Assembly: GCF_003046545.1 (NCBI RefSeq)
Contig: NZ_QAAA01000005.1
Coordinates: 124,001 to 188,000, forward strand
Direction: 5' to 3'
Length of the DNA: 64,000 nt
Source: Rhodovulum imhoffii
GTDB lineage: Bacteria > Pseudomonadota > Alphaproteobacteria > Rhodobacterales > Rhodobacteraceae
Below are positions 41,518-50,558 of the stretch, in pieces. The first letter of the stretch is position 1; each line of letters opens with the position of its first letter. The position numbers and the translations under genes are program-made. Under the pieces are notes generated by a model that was not told the origin of the DNA, ran no database searches, and saw only the letters and a list, made by a program, of their open reading frames with translations.

Positions 41518-42552
41518 ATGTCCTATGCGAAACTGACGGTTTCGGCGCTGGCGATGGCCGCCATGTCGGCCACGGCTGCGACCGCACGCGATAACGTGCA
41601 GGTTGCCGGATCCTCGACGGTGCTGCCTTATGCGTCGATCGTCGCCGAAGCCTTCGGTGAAAACTTCGACTTTCCGACCCCGGTTGTCGAATCCGGCGGC
41701 TCCTCGGCGGGGCTGAAGCGGTTCTGCGAAGGCGTGGGCGAAAACACTATCGATATCGCCAACGCCAGCCGCGCGATCCGCGAAAAGGAGATCAAGGCCT
41801 GCGCCGAGAATGGTGTCAGCGACATCATCGAGGTCCGTATCGGCTATGACGGTATCGTGTTCGCCAGCCAGATCGACGGCCCCGCCTTCACCGCCTTCGC
41901 CCCCGGCGACTGGTTCAACGCCCTGGCCGCCGAAATCCCGATGGATGGCAAGATGGTTGCCAACCCGAACATGACCTGGGCCGACGCCAACGCCGACCTT
42001 CCGGTCGTTGCGATTGCCGCCTTCATTCCGGGCACCAAGCATGGCACGCGTGAAGTGTTCGAAGAAAAAGTCCTGCTTCAGGGCTGTGAAGACACCGGCG
42101 CCGCCGAAGCCATGGCCGGCATGGGCATGGACGAAGATGCCGTGGAAGCGGCCTGTATGGCCGTGCGCACCGATGGCAAGTCGGTTGATATCGACGGTGA
42201 CTACACCGAGACGCTGGCCCGCATCGACTCCAACCCCGAAGGCATCGGCGTGTTCGGCCTGGCGTTCTACGAAAACAACACCGACAAGCTGAAAGTCGCC
42301 ACCATGGGTGGTGTCGCCCCCTCCACCGAGACCATCGCCAGCGGCGAATATCCGGTGTCGCGTCCGCTGTTCTTCTACATCAAGAAGGCCCATATCGGCG
42401 TGATCCCCGGCCTGAAGGAATATGCCGAGTTTTTCGTCAGCGATGAGATCGCCGGCCCCGACGGCCCGCTGGCCGAGTATGGCCTGGTTTCCGACCCGGA
42501 ACTGTCGAGGACCCAGCAGATGGTATCCGGCGAGACCACCATGGGCATGTAA
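41518..42552 (+). CDS. pstS: Phosphate ABC transporter substrate-binding protein PstS
   Basis: A 344-aa periplasmic high-affinity phosphate-binding protein. The signal peptide ends near TAATARD, and the mature chain begins VQVAGSSTVLPYAS. Phosphate contacts lie in AGSST, ESGGSSAGLKRFC and DIANASRAI. CAGGAG is placed seven bases before the ATG. A perfect hairpin follows the gene, a common arrangement that keeps pstS expression above that of the membrane components. Confidence 0.96.
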   Translation: MSYAKLTVSALAMAAMSATAATARDNVQVAGSSTVLPYASIVAEAFGENFDFPTPVVESGGSSAGLKRFCEGVGENTIDIANASRAIREKEIKACAENGVSDIIEVRIGYDGIVFASQIDGPAFTAFAPGDWFNALAAEIPMDGKMVANPNMTWADANADLPVVAIAAFIPGTKHGTREVFEEKVLLQGCEDTGAAEAMAGMGMDEDAVEAACMAVRTDGKSVDIDGDYTETLARIDSNPEGIGVFGLAFYENNTDKLKVATMGGVAPSTETIASGEYPVSRPLFFYIKKAHIGVIPGLKEYAEFFVSDEIAGPDGPLAEYGLVSDPELSRTQQMVSGETTMGM

Positions 42553-42563
42553 GCCTTTCGCAT

Positions 42564-42589
42564 CCGGGGACGGTGTGTGCCGTCCCCGG
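42564..42589 (+). terminator. Intra-operon hairpin after pstS
   Basis: A perfect 10-bp stem CCGGGGACGG / CCGTCCCCGG with loop TGTGTG, 11 bp after the pstS stop. It is followed by AATTTCCGTTTCC, which is only weakly T-rich, so partial termination or mRNA protection is likely rather than complete stopping, since pstC lacks a clear promoter of its own. Confidence 0.65.
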
Positions 42590-42616
42590 AATTTCCGTTT
42601 CCGAATTTCCGTTTCC
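42589..42616 (+). repeat. Two perfect 14-bp tandem copies of GAATTTCCGTTTCC
   Basis: The unit GAATTTCCGTTTCC occurs twice head to tail directly after the pstS hairpin and before the pstC ribosome binding site. It looks like a recent slippage duplication. It lengthens the pstS-pstC spacer by 14 bp and doubles the short T-runs after the hairpin. Confidence 0.9.
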
Positions 42617-42633
42617 GATCCGGTGGAGAAACC

Positions 42634-44097
42634 ATGCCCGCGATCTGGTTAACCCTCGCCGTTCTTGCACTTGCCACGGCCGGGTACGTTCTGGGGCGCG
42701 CGCGCGCGCTGACATCGGCCGGGGGGGACAGCCGCAAGCTACATTCGCTTCCGTCCTATTACGGCATCCACGTCTTCCTGTTTACCGCCGCTCCGGCATT
42801 GGCGCTGCTGGCGCTTTGGATACTGGTGCAGCCGCTGATCATCGAACGTGCCGTCTCGACCCATTTGCCCGAGCGCGTTTTTTCAGGCAACGCGGATCGC
42901 GGACTCGTGATGAGCGATGTCCGCCGCGTGGCGAACGGCCTCGACCTTGCCGTGTCGCAAGGCGCCATGACGACCGAATACGCCCGTACCGTGCGCACCG
43001 AGTTGACCGATGTGCGCGAACGACTGGGCGAAGTCGGCGTGGCGGTCGGCTCTGACATCGGACCCGAAGTGCTGCGCGCCGCACAGAACTACCGATCGCT
43101 TGCCGCACGGGGCGACCTGTTGCGCAGCTTGACGATCGCCGTGCTGGCCTTGGGGGGACTGCTCGTCAGTATCATACGCACGACCCGGGATTTCCGTGCC
43201 CGCAACGTCGTGGAGCAGGCAATCCTGGGGCTCCTGCTGCTATCCGCGACCATCGCCATCCTGACAACCATCGGCATCGTGTTCTCGCTGATTTTCAATA
43301 CTGTCGAATTCTTCGGCCTTTACCCGGCCTGGGATTTCTTCCTGGGCCTGACCTGGAGCCCGAGCTTTGGCGGCGGGTCAGAACTGGGCATCTTCCCGCT
43401 GCTGTGGGGCACCTTCTATATCTCCCTTATTGCACTGGCGGTGTCGGTGCCGATCGGACTTTTCGCGGCGGTGTATCTTTCGGAATATGCCTCCCCGCAT
43501 GTGCGTTCGGTCGCCAAACCGCTGATCGAGGTTCTCGCCGGCATTCCCACCATCGTGTACGGCCTGTTTGCCCTGCTGACCGTCGGCCCGCTGCTGATGC
43601 GTGTTTTCGGCGATGGGGGTGTTGGCATCATGCAGGCGGGCACCGCAGTGATGACCGCCGGGCTGGTGATGGGGATCATGCTGATCCCGTTTGTCAGTTC
43701 GCTTTCCGACGACATCATAAACGCCGTGCCACAGGCGATGCGCGATGGCAGCCTTGGCCTTGGGGCCACCAGATCGGAAACCGTCCGGCAGGTGGTTCTG
43801 CCCGCGGCCCTTCCGGGGATCGTCGGCGCGATCCTGCTGGCGGCAAGCCGCGCGATCGGAGAAACGATGATCGTGGTCATGGGGGCAGGGGCTGCGGCCC
43901 GGCTCAGCATGAACCCGTTCGATGCCATGACAACCGTAACCGCGAAGATCGTCAGCCAGTTGACCGGCGATGCCGATTTTGCCAGCCCCGAGGCGCTGGT
44001 GGCCTTTGCCCTTGGCATGACGCTCTTTGTCATCACCCTGGGGCTGAACGTTCTGGCGCTGTACATCGTGCGCAGATACCGGGAGCAGTACGAATGA
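42634..44097 (+). CDS. pstC: Phosphate ABC transporter permease PstC
   Basis: A 487-aa inner-membrane permease. The C-terminal half carries the permease core (GTFYISLIALAVSVPIGLFA, VLAGIPTIVYGLFAL, ALPGIVGAILLAASRAIGET). The N-terminal half holds additional helices and a periplasmic segment of roughly 100 residues (VSTHLPERVFSGNADRG and following), longer than in E. coli but usual for alphaproteobacteria. GGTGGAG precedes the chosen ATG. The stop overlaps pstA (ATGA). Confidence 0.95.
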   Translation: MPAIWLTLAVLALATAGYVLGRARALTSAGGDSRKLHSLPSYYGIHVFLFTAAPALALLALWILVQPLIIERAVSTHLPERVFSGNADRGLVMSDVRRVANGLDLAVSQGAMTTEYARTVRTELTDVRERLGEVGVAVGSDIGPEVLRAAQNYRSLAARGDLLRSLTIAVLALGGLLVSIIRTTRDFRARNVVEQAILGLLLLSATIAILTTIGIVFSLIFNTVEFFGLYPAWDFFLGLTWSPSFGGGSELGIFPLLWGTFYISLIALAVSVPIGLFAAVYLSEYASPHVRSVAKPLIEVLAGIPTIVYGLFALLTVGPLLMRVFGDGGVGIMQAGTAVMTAGLVMGIMLIPFVSSLSDDIINAVPQAMRDGSLGLGATRSETVRQVVLPAALPGIVGAILLAASRAIGETMIVVMGAGAAARLSMNPFDAMTTVTAKIVSQLTGDADFASPEALVAFALGMTLFVITLGLNVLALYIVRRYREQYE

Positions 44098-45458
44098 CCG
44101 ACGCAACCGTGCCCCCCGCCGTCGCGCGGCCGGGGCTGTTCGAGGGCGACGCCCGTACCCGCAAGCGCAATGCCGCCGAGCGCCGCTTTCGTCTTTACGG
44201 CATGATCGCGGTCGGGGCAGGGCTGTTCTTTCTGGTGACGCTGCTGTTTGCGATTGTCTCCAACGGCATCGGGGCGTTTCAGCAGACCTCCTTTACGCTC
44301 CGGGTGGAGATGCGCGAAGATGTGCTGGACAAGCCCGGCAACCGGAACATCGAAGATATAAAGGCCGTCAAGACCTTCGCCTACAAGCCGCTGCTGCGCG
44401 CGGCCATCCTGCGCGAGATCGAGGGAAACGGCATCGACACACCGCTGTCGGGGGCGAAGATCGTCGGATTTTCCTCTGATCTGGACAAGCTTTTGTCGGA
44501 CGGGGCCGCAGCCAAACTGCGCAATCAGGTTCTTGCCAACCCGGAGCTGATCGGGCGGACGGTTGAGGTCACGGTTCTGGCCTCATCTCGCGTCGACGGG
44601 TATCTGAAAGGGCGTGTAACACGGGAGTCCATCGCACGAGACAAGAATCTCGATGCCGAACACCTGGACCTGGTCGACGTTCTGCGCGGAGCGGGGGTCG
44701 TTGGAAAGGGTATCAACACGGCCTTCATTACCGGAACGGATGCTTCGGATGCGCGGCCCGAACAGGCGGGAATGGGTGTTTCCATACTGGGCTCCTTCTT
44801 CATGATGCTGGTGGTCCTTTTGCTGGCCCTGCCGATCGGTGTCGCGGCTTCGATCTACCTTGAAGAGTTCGCGCCGCAGAACCGCTTTACCGACCTGATC
44901 GAGGTGAACATCTCCAATCTGGCGGCGGTCCCGTCCATTGTGTTTGGCATTCTCGGTCTTGCCGTGTTCATCCAGTTCATGCACCTGCCGCAATCGGCAC
45001 CGCTGGTAGGAGGGTTGGTTCTGACGTTGATGACGCTGCCGACGATCATCATTTCGACCCGTGCGTCGCTCAAATCCGTGCCGCCCTCGATCCGCGATGC
45101 CGCGCTTGGGGTAGGGGCCTCGAAAATGCAGGCGGTATTTCATCACGTTCTGCCGCTGGCCATGCCCGGAATTCTTACCGGAACCATCATCGGGCTGGCA
45201 CAGGCGCTTGGCGAAACGGCACCACTGCTGCTGATCGGCATGGTGGGCTACATTGCGTCGAACTATCCCGACGGGGTAGGGGCAGGCTTTCTCGATCCGA
45301 ATTCCGCGATGCCCGCACAGATCTATGAGTGGGCAAAACGGGCCGATCCGGCCTTTTACGAACGTGCATGGGGCGGCATTATCGTCCTGCTTGTGTTCCT
45401 CGCCGCGATGAACATCCTGGCAATCATCCTGCGCCGCCGGTTCGAACGCCGCTGGTAA
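44094..45458 (+). CDS. pstA: Phosphate ABC transporter permease PstA
   Basis: A 454-aa inner-membrane permease. One helix near residues 37-60 is followed by a long soluble region with VEMREDVLDKPGN and TVLASSRVDGYLKGRVTRE, then the permease core (GVAASIYLEEFAPQNRF, LAAVPSIVFGILGL, PLAMPGILTGTIIGLAQALGET). The extended extracytoplasmic domain of about 190 residues is larger than in E. coli PstA. The ATG overlaps the pstC stop, which fixes the start despite a longer in-frame opening. Confidence 0.95.
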   Translation: MTDATVPPAVARPGLFEGDARTRKRNAAERRFRLYGMIAVGAGLFFLVTLLFAIVSNGIGAFQQTSFTLRVEMREDVLDKPGNRNIEDIKAVKTFAYKPLLRAAILREIEGNGIDTPLSGAKIVGFSSDLDKLLSDGAAAKLRNQVLANPELIGRTVEVTVLASSRVDGYLKGRVTRESIARDKNLDAEHLDLVDVLRGAGVVGKGINTAFITGTDASDARPEQAGMGVSILGSFFMMLVVLLLALPIGVAASIYLEEFAPQNRFTDLIEVNISNLAAVPSIVFGILGLAVFIQFMHLPQSAPLVGGLVLTLMTLPTIIISTRASLKSVPPSIRDAALGVGASKMQAVFHHVLPLAMPGILTGTIIGLAQALGETAPLLLIGMVGYIASNYPDGVGAGFLDPNSAMPAQIYEWAKRADPAFYERAWGGIIVLLVFLAAMNILAIILRRRFERRW

Positions 45459-45476
45459 GCCGTTGGAGAACGTGAC

Positions 45477-46274
45477 ATGTACGATACCCCGAAACTGGAG
45501 AGCGAAACCGTGACCGACGAGGTAAAGATTTCCGCGCGCGGCTGTCAGGTCCATTATGGCGACAACCACGCCATAAAGGATGTCGATATCGATATCCAGG
45601 ACAAGACGGTGACCTCCTTCATCGGCCCCTCCGGTTGCGGAAAGTCCACCTTTTTGCGCTGCCTGAACCGCATGAACGACACCATAGATATCTGCCGTGT
45701 CCAGGGAAATATCACCCTTGACGGGCAGGACATCTACGACCCCCGCGTGGACCCGGTACAACTGCGCGCAAGGGTGGGCATGGTGTTCCAGAAACCCAAC
45801 CCGTTCCCAAAATCCATCTATGACAACGTCGCCTATGGGCCCAAGATTCACGGTATGGCCAGAAACAAGGCCGATCTGGACGGGATCGTGGAGAAAAGCC
45901 TGCGCAGAGCTGCCATCTGGGATGAGGTCAAGGATCGCCTGGGGGCACCGGGCACCGGCCTGTCAGGAGGGCAACAACAGCGCCTGTGCATTGCGCGCGC
46001 CGTGGCAACCGAGCCAGAGGTGCTTTTGATGGATGAACCGTGTTCGGCGCTTGACCCTATTGCCACCGCCCAGGTCGAGGAACTGATAGACGAACTGCGC
46101 CAGGACTACTCGGTCGTCATTGTGACCCATTCGATGCAGCAGGCGGCTCGCGTCAGCCAGAAAACCGCCTTTTTCCATCTTGGGAACCTCGTCGAGTATG
46201 GCGATACCGGCCAGATCTTCACCAACCCGGCCGACACGCGCACCGAAAGCTACATTACCGGCCGGATCGGCTGA
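45477..46274 (+). CDS. pstB: Phosphate ABC transporter ATP-binding protein PstB
   Basis: A 265-aa ATPase with Walker [10 protein letters not shown] at residues 50-58, the PstB-typical [13 protein letters not shown]-loop [20 protein letters not shown], signature [15 protein letters not shown] and Walker [13 protein letters not shown]. It powers phosphate uptake and takes part in signalling to PhoR with PhoU. TTGGAG precedes the start. Confidence 0.97.
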   Translation: MYDTPKLESETVTDEVKISARGCQVHYGDNHAIKDVDIDIQDKTVTSFIGPSGCGKSTFLRCLNRMNDTIDICRVQGNITLDGQDIYDPRVDPVQLRARVGMVFQKPNPFPKSIYDNVAYGPKIHGMARNKADLDGIVEKSLRRAAIWDEVKDRLGAPGTGLSGGQQQRLCIARAVATEPEVLLMDEPCSALDPIATAQVEELIDELRQDYSVVIVTHSMQQAARVSQKTAFFHLGNLVEYGDTGQIFTNPADTRTESYITGRIG

Positions 46275-46287
46275 GAAAGGATCTTCG

Positions 46288-47007
46288 ATGCCTGAACGTC
46301 ATATTGTTTCGTCTTATGATCGGGACCTGGAATCCATCCAGGCCACGATCATGAAAATGGGTGGCCTCGTGGAAGCCGCCATTCTGGATGCCGCGACCTC
46401 TCTGGAAGAGCGGGACGAAGAATTGGCCGAGCGTGTACGCCGCGGCGACAAGGCGATCGATGCCCTCGAAGAAAAGGTAAACGAGGAGACAGTACGTCTT
46501 CTGGCCCTGCGCCAGCCCTCGGCCGGCGATCTGAGGACCGTACTGACCGTCATGAAAATTTCCTCAAACCTGGAACGTATCGGAGATTATGCCAAGAACA
46601 TGGCCAAACGCACCGGAGTCCTGGTTCAGATGCAGCCCGTTGACGGGTCCTCCGGCGCTATCCGGCGCATGGCGAAAACCGTGGAAGCCATGCTAAAGGA
46701 TGTCCTGGATTCCTACATCCAGCGCGATGCCGAACTGGCCACCGATGTACGCATGCGCGACGAGGAAGTCGACCAGATGTACAATGCGCTGTTTCGCGAG
46801 TTCCTGACCTTCATGATGGAGGACCCGCGCAACATCACCGCCTGCATGCATCTGCATTTCATTGCCAAAAACATTGAGCGTATGGGGGATCATGTCACCG
46901 CAATCGCAGAGCAGGTGATTTATCTCGTTACCGGCACCCTGCCGGAGGACAGCCGCCCGAAAGCCAACCGCGGCGCCTATATCAACCCCGAGGTCACCGA
47001 TGGCTAA
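46288..47007 (+). CDS. phoU: Phosphate signalling regulator PhoU
   Basis: A 239-aa protein made of two PhoU three-helix bundles. The metal-binding patterns are EERDEELAERVRRGDKAID in the first half and RDAELATDVRMRDEEVDQMY in the second. It damps PhoR kinase activity when phosphate is plentiful, through PstB. Thirteen bases separate it from pstB, and its end overlaps phoB by eight bases. Confidence 0.96.
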   Translation: MPERHIVSSYDRDLESIQATIMKMGGLVEAAILDAATSLEERDEELAERVRRGDKAIDALEEKVNEETVRLLALRQPSAGDLRTVLTVMKISSNLERIGDYAKNMAKRTGVLVQMQPVDGSSGAIRRMAKTVEAMLKDVLDSYIQRDAELATDVRMRDEEVDQMYNALFREFLTFMMEDPRNITACMHLHFIAKNIERMGDHVTAIAEQVIYLVTGTLPEDSRPKANRGAYINPEVTDG

Positions 47008-47692
47008 AACGGAACAGCCGACGGTGCTGATCGTTGAAGACGAGCCGGCGCAACGCGAAATCCTGCATTACAACCTTCAGGCCGAAGGTTTCGAGGTGTT
47101 GCAGGCCGAAAACGGGGACGAGGCACTGCTGCTGGTCGAAGAGAACGCTCCGGACCTGATCGTTCTGGACTGGATGCTGCCTTCGGTCTCGGGGATTGAA
47201 ATCTGCCGTCGCCTGAAGACCCGTCCAGAGACACGGGCCGTACCCATCATCATGCTTTCGGCCCGCGCCGAAGAGGTGGACCGGGTGAGGGGACTGGAAA
47301 CCGGAGCGGACGACTATGTTGTCAAGCCATACTCCGTGGTCGAGCTTCTGGCCCGTGTCCGCGCGCAGTTGCGCCGCACGCGTCCCGCGGCACTCGGCCA
47401 GCGGCTGGAGTTCGAAGACATCGTGCTCGATTCAGAAACCCACAAGGTATTTCGCTCTGGAAAGCTGCTAAAGCTCGGCCCAACCGAATTTCGGCTGTTG
47501 TCGACCTTCATGGAAAAACCCGGCCGGGTCTGGAGCCGCGAACAGCTTCTGGATCGCGTTTGGGGGCGGGATATCTATGTCGATACGCGTACCGTGGATG
47601 TTCATATCGGGCGGTTGCGCAAAGCTCTCAGTCAATATGGCGGCAAGGATCCGGTGCGCACAGTCCGCGGGGCGGGTTACGCCTTGGGGTAA
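47000..47692 (+). CDS. phoB: Phosphate regulon response regulator PhoB
   Basis: A 230-aa OmpR-type regulator. Receiver: acidic pair in VEDEPAQREIL, phospho-acceptor Asp57 in LIVLDWMLPSVSG and Lys in YVVKPYS. DNA-binding winged helix: LGPTEFRLLSTFMEKPGRVW and VDVHIGRLRKALSQYGG, typical of PhoB. Overlap with phoU indicates translational coupling. It should bind the PHO box upstream of pstS. Confidence 0.96.
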   Translation: MAKTEQPTVLIVEDEPAQREILHYNLQAEGFEVLQAENGDEALLLVEENAPDLIVLDWMLPSVSGIEICRRLKTRPETRAVPIIMLSARAEEVDRVRGLETGADDYVVKPYSVVELLARVRAQLRRTRPAALGQRLEFEDIVLDSETHKVFRSGKLLKLGPTEFRLLSTFMEKPGRVWSREQLLDRVWGRDIYVDTRTVDVHIGRLRKALSQYGGKDPVRTVRGAGYALG

Positions 47693-47721
47693 CATCCCCG
47701 GACCAATAAGTCCGATAATGA

Positions 47722-47735
47722 ATATTATGTAATAT
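47722..47735 (+). promoter_or_regulatory. AT-rich inverted repeat in the luxR-type gene promoter
   Basis: ATATTA-TG-TAATAT, a dyad of two 6-bp arms, lies about 90 bp before the LuxR-type start, overlapping a TATAAT sequence at 47733-47738. The whole 133-bp gap is much more AT-rich than its surroundings. It could be an operator, possibly for autoregulation, but no known recognition motif was matched. Confidence 0.35.
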
Positions 47736-47825
47736 AATGGGTGTGTGACGCGGTCCCACTTTCACGGCCTGATATCCTGAAGTATGGTAATTTCATATAG
47801 TTATTATCCACTTTTCGGAGACTTC

Positions 47826-48575
47826 ATGACTCTTGTCGCATTTCTTGAGAAAGTTATTCAGGCCAGATCCACGGATACTGTTTGGAAAACGACATCAGAG
47901 GCTTTGGAAACCCATGGGTTCGATCGGGTGATCTATGGCTTCACCCATTTTCGAACGGGAGATTTCGTGGGGGATTCCGATGACCTGATGGTGCTGAGTA
48001 CTTACCCGAAAGCTTATCTCCGTAAACTTCTGCAAGCGGCCCGATTTTACCGCTACCCCCCTTTTGCCTGGGCGCTGAACAACGTAGGGGCCAAAAGTTG
48101 GTGCTGTGTACAGGACAGGAAAAGAAAAGGACGCCTGACTGACGCAGAAAAGGACATGCTGAAGCTCAACCAGGAACATGGAATACATGCGGGATACACG
48201 ATCAGTTTCATGGATATTTCGGCCCGGGCAAAAGGCGCCATGGCGCTCGCCGCACGTTCGGAAATGTCACAAGACGATGCAGACAGAATCTGGCAGGTTC
48301 ACGGAAAAACCATCGAAATCATATGTAACATTGCGCATCTGAAACTGATCTCCCTGCCCCATGCGCCTAATGGTCGCGGCCTGACACCCCGCCAGAAGGA
48401 GGTTCTGGAATGGGTTGCGCAGGGCAAAACCACGCAGGACATCGCCACCATTCTGAATGTGACTGTCGCTACGGTGGAAAAACACCTTCGACTCGCCCGC
48501 CTGGTTTTAAAGGTAGATACAACCGCTCAAGCCGTTTCGAAAGCCATTCTCCGAAACCAGTTGTTTACATCCTGA
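47826..48575 (+). CDS. LuxR-family regulator with autoinducer-binding-like domain (solo)
   Basis: A 249-aa regulator: N-terminal autoinducer-binding-like domain (residues about 15-165) and C-terminal GerE helix-turn-helix (LTPRQKEVLEWVAQGKT, then ILNVTVATVEKHLRLARLVL). No luxI homologue is in the window. Aligned by eye to LasR/TraR, Tyr60 and Trp92 fit conserved ligand-pocket positions. The pocket Trp is Tyr64, and the Asp that contacts the acyl-homoserine-lactone amide is Pro78 (RYPPF where RxDP is usual). It may therefore sense another ligand or none. GGAG lies before the chosen ATG; a start 42 bases upstream is possible. Confidence 0.87.
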   Translation: MTLVAFLEKVIQARSTDTVWKTTSEALETHGFDRVIYGFTHFRTGDFVGDSDDLMVLSTYPKAYLRKLLQAARFYRYPPFAWALNNVGAKSWCCVQDRKRKGRLTDAEKDMLKLNQEHGIHAGYTISFMDISARAKGAMALAARSEMSQDDADRIWQVHGKTIEIICNIAHLKLISLPHAPNGRGLTPRQKEVLEWVAQGKTTQDIATILNVTVATVEKHLRLARLVLKVDTTAQAVSKAILRNQLFTS

Positions 48576-48596
48576 AAGATTGGGGGCTTTCGCTCT

Positions 48597-48610
48597 TTAC
48601 CTTAAGGTAA
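48597..48610. repeat. 14-bp perfect palindrome TTACCTTAAGGTAA
   Basis: A perfect palindrome 22 bp after the LuxR-type stop codon. As RNA it would form only a five-pair stem with a TTAA loop, and the nearest T-run starts 12 bases later, so it is not a convincing terminator. A protein-binding site is equally possible. Confidence 0.5.
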
Positions 48611-48693
48611 GGAAACCCGGACTTTTTTACACAACCCTGAATTGGCAACATCGCCCCGTTCCGTGAGTGGTGGCCTCTAAGGCCATGGAGCAT

Positions 48694-48788
48694 GGGGCTG
48701 CCCGTGATTAAACGATCAGCGGCCCCAAAGCCGGGCAACCGGGGGGCTGGACCGGCAGGGTTTATTCTTCACCCTGTCGGCCCAGCCC
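48694..48788 (+). other. Cluster of three consecutive hairpins between luxR-type gene and tsf
   Basis: Three adjacent predicted stem-loops. The first pairs GGGGCTGC (48694-48701) with GCGGCCCC (48719-48726) and has an inner TGAT/ATCA stem. The second is CCGG-GCAA-CCGG (48731-48742), a stem with a GNRA tetraloop if read on the plus strand. The third is 17 pairs with one mismatch (48744-48761 with 48771-48788) and a nine-base loop. No strong T-run follows on either strand. It may be a terminator complex for luxR/tsf or a small structured RNA. No family was recognised. Confidence 0.45.
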
Positions 48789-48830
48789 GCTTTCATCGAA
48801 CGGGCGGTCAAGCGCCCGGCCTGTCAGAGA

Positions 48831-49709
48831 TCAGACGCCCTGAGCCGCTTTCGCGACTTCAGCGGCAAAATCTTCTTCTTCCTTCTCGATCCCCTCGCCA
48901 ACTTCGAACCGGACGAACCCGGTGATGGTGGCGCCGGCCTCCCTGGCCGCCGCGGCCACGGTCAGGTCCGGGTTGACAACGAAAGCTTGCCCCAGAAGCG
49001 TAACTTCGGACAGGAACTTCTTCATCCGGCCTTCGATCATTTTCTCGATCACCTGCTCCGGCTTGCCGGATTCGCGGGCGATCTCGATCTGGACCTGGCG
49101 CTCCTTTTCAACGACGGCGGGGTCTATATCCGCCTCGCTCAGCGATGCCGGATTGGCGGCAGCCACATGCATGGCGACCTGGCGGCCAAACGCTTCATCG
49201 CCGCCGGCCATGGCGACCAGAACGCCGATGTTCCCCATCCCTGCGGTAGCGGCGTTGTGGATGTAACTCACAACGGTATCGCCTTCGATCCTGGCCATGC
49301 GGCGCAGGGTCATGTTCTCTCCGATTGTGGCGATCTTGTCGGTCAAGGTATCGGCAACGGTCCTGCCCCCCAGATCGGCAGCCCTGAGCGATTCGACATC
49401 GTCCACGGCCAGCGCGACCTTGGCAATCTCTCCAACCATTGCCTGGAACTCGGCATTCTTGGCGACGAAGTCGGTTTCCGAGTTTACTTCAACCGCGACA
49501 GCCTTTCCACCGTCAACGGCAATGGCAACCAGCCCTTCGGCTGCGGTGCGGCCCGATTTCTTGGCGGCTTTCGCAAGCCCCTTGGTCCGCAGCCAGTCGA
49601 TGGCGGCGTCCATGTCGCCGTCGGTTTCTGTCAGCGCCTTTTTCGCGTCCATCATGCCCGCGCCGGTCTTGTCGCGCAGCTCTTTCACCAGTTTCGCGGT
49701 GATTGCCAT
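48831..49709 (-). CDS. tsf: Elongation factor Ts
   Basis: Guanine nucleotide exchange factor for EF-Tu. The 292-aa product begins [25 protein letters not shown], the UBA-like domain and canonical TGAGMMDCK-type motif. The core contains [16 protein letters not shown] and the C-terminal segment [18 protein letters not shown] stands before the ATG. It follows rpsB after 72 bp, the universal rpsB-tsf order. Confidence 0.97.
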   Translation of the reverse strand: MAITAKLVKELRDKTGAGMMDAKKALTETDGDMDAAIDWLRTKGLAKAAKKSGRTAAEGLVAIAVDGGKAVAVEVNSETDFVAKNAEFQAMVGEIAKVALAVDDVESLRAADLGGRTVADTLTDKIATIGENMTLRRMARIEGDTVVSYIHNAATAGMGNIGVLVAMAGGDEAFGRQVAMHVAAANPASLSEADIDPAVVEKERQVQIEIARESGKPEQVIEKMIEGRMKKFLSEVTLLGQAFVVNPDLTVAAAAREAGATITGFVRFEVGEGIEKEEEDFAAEVAKAAQGV

Positions 49710-49781
49710 TGTCGGCTCTCCTCGATTTTCGTTCGTCCGGGCGCGGGTTTCCCGCCCCCGGTGTCGGTTCTGTAGCGGAAA

Positions 49782-50558
49782 TCAGGCGTCCACCGTGGCC
49801 TCTGCCTCGCTCGGAAGATCCTCTTCAAGGGCTTCCTCCAGCGCACCGAGATCGACGCCCGCGGCATCCATCTGGGCGCTCATGCCGTCCAGCGCGGCAC
49901 GGCTGACAAGATCGCAGTACAGGGCGATGGCCCGGGCCGCGTCGTCGTTGCCGGGAATGACATAATCCACCCCCTCCGGCGAGCAGTTGGTATCGACCAC
50001 CGCAACGACCGGGATGCCCAGTTTCCTGGCTTCGGCAATGGCGAGGTCTTCCTTCTTCACATCAATGATGAACAGAAGGTCCGGCAGCCCCCCCATCTCG
50101 CGAATGCCGCCAAGGCTGGCTTGCAGCTTGGCCTGTTCGCGCTCCATGCCCAGGCGCTCTTTCTTGGTCAGGCCCTCGGCCCCGGCATCCATCTGTTCGT
50201 CGATGAATTTCAGACGCTGGATAGACTGGGAAACGGTCTTCCAGTTGGTCAGCGTCCCCCCCAGCCAACGGTGGTTCATGTAATACTGCGCGCATTTTTC
50301 AGCGGCTTCGGCAATGGGCGTTTGCGCCTGACGCTTGGTCCCGACAAAAAGAACGCGGCCGCCTTTGGCGACGGTTTCGCGAACCACATTCAGCGCCGCG
50401 TCCAGCATCGGTGCGGTCTGGGTCAGGTCGATGATGTGGATGCCGTTCCGGTCCCCGTAAATGAACTCTTGCATCCGCGGGTTCCAGCGCTGGGTCTGGT
50501 GACCGAAGTGAACGCCAGCTTCCAGAAGCTGACGCATGGAAAATTCGGGAAGCGCCAT
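49782..50558 (-). CDS. rpsB: 30S ribosomal protein S2
   Basis: A 258-aa ribosomal protein with [20 protein letters not shown], the IIDLTQT segment, FVGTKRQAQ and [13 protein letters not shown], all hallmark S2 sequences. The C-terminus is an acidic Glu/Ala-rich tail, common in alphaproteobacteria. AAAGGAAA precedes the chosen ATG; the longer frame upstream adds 87 non-homologous residues. It is divergent from psuK. Confidence 0.97.
   Translation of the reverse strand: MALPEFSMRQLLEAGVHFGHQTQRWNPRMQEFIYGDRNGIHIIDLTQTAPMLDAALNVVRETVAKGGRVLFVGTKRQAQTPIAEAAEKCAQYYMNHRWLGGTLTNWKTVSQSIQRLKFIDEQMDAGAEGLTKKERLGMEREQAKLQASLGGIREMGGLPDLLFIIDVKKEDLAIAEARKLGIPVVAVVDTNCSPEGVDYVIPGNDDAARAIALYCDLVSRAALDGMSAQMDAAGVDLGALEEALEEDLPSEAEATVDA

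Noticed and set aside
42640-42655. GGTTAACC sequence at the start of pstC
   Set aside because: It lies inside the coding sequence (Trp-Leu-Thr codons) with no second half-site at the right spacing; probably chance.
43404-44093. Long in-frame extension upstream of pstA
   Set aside because: It overlaps pstC in another frame and encodes a Gly/Arg/His-rich sequence; the ATGA overlap at the pstC stop and the family N-terminus fix the pstA start.
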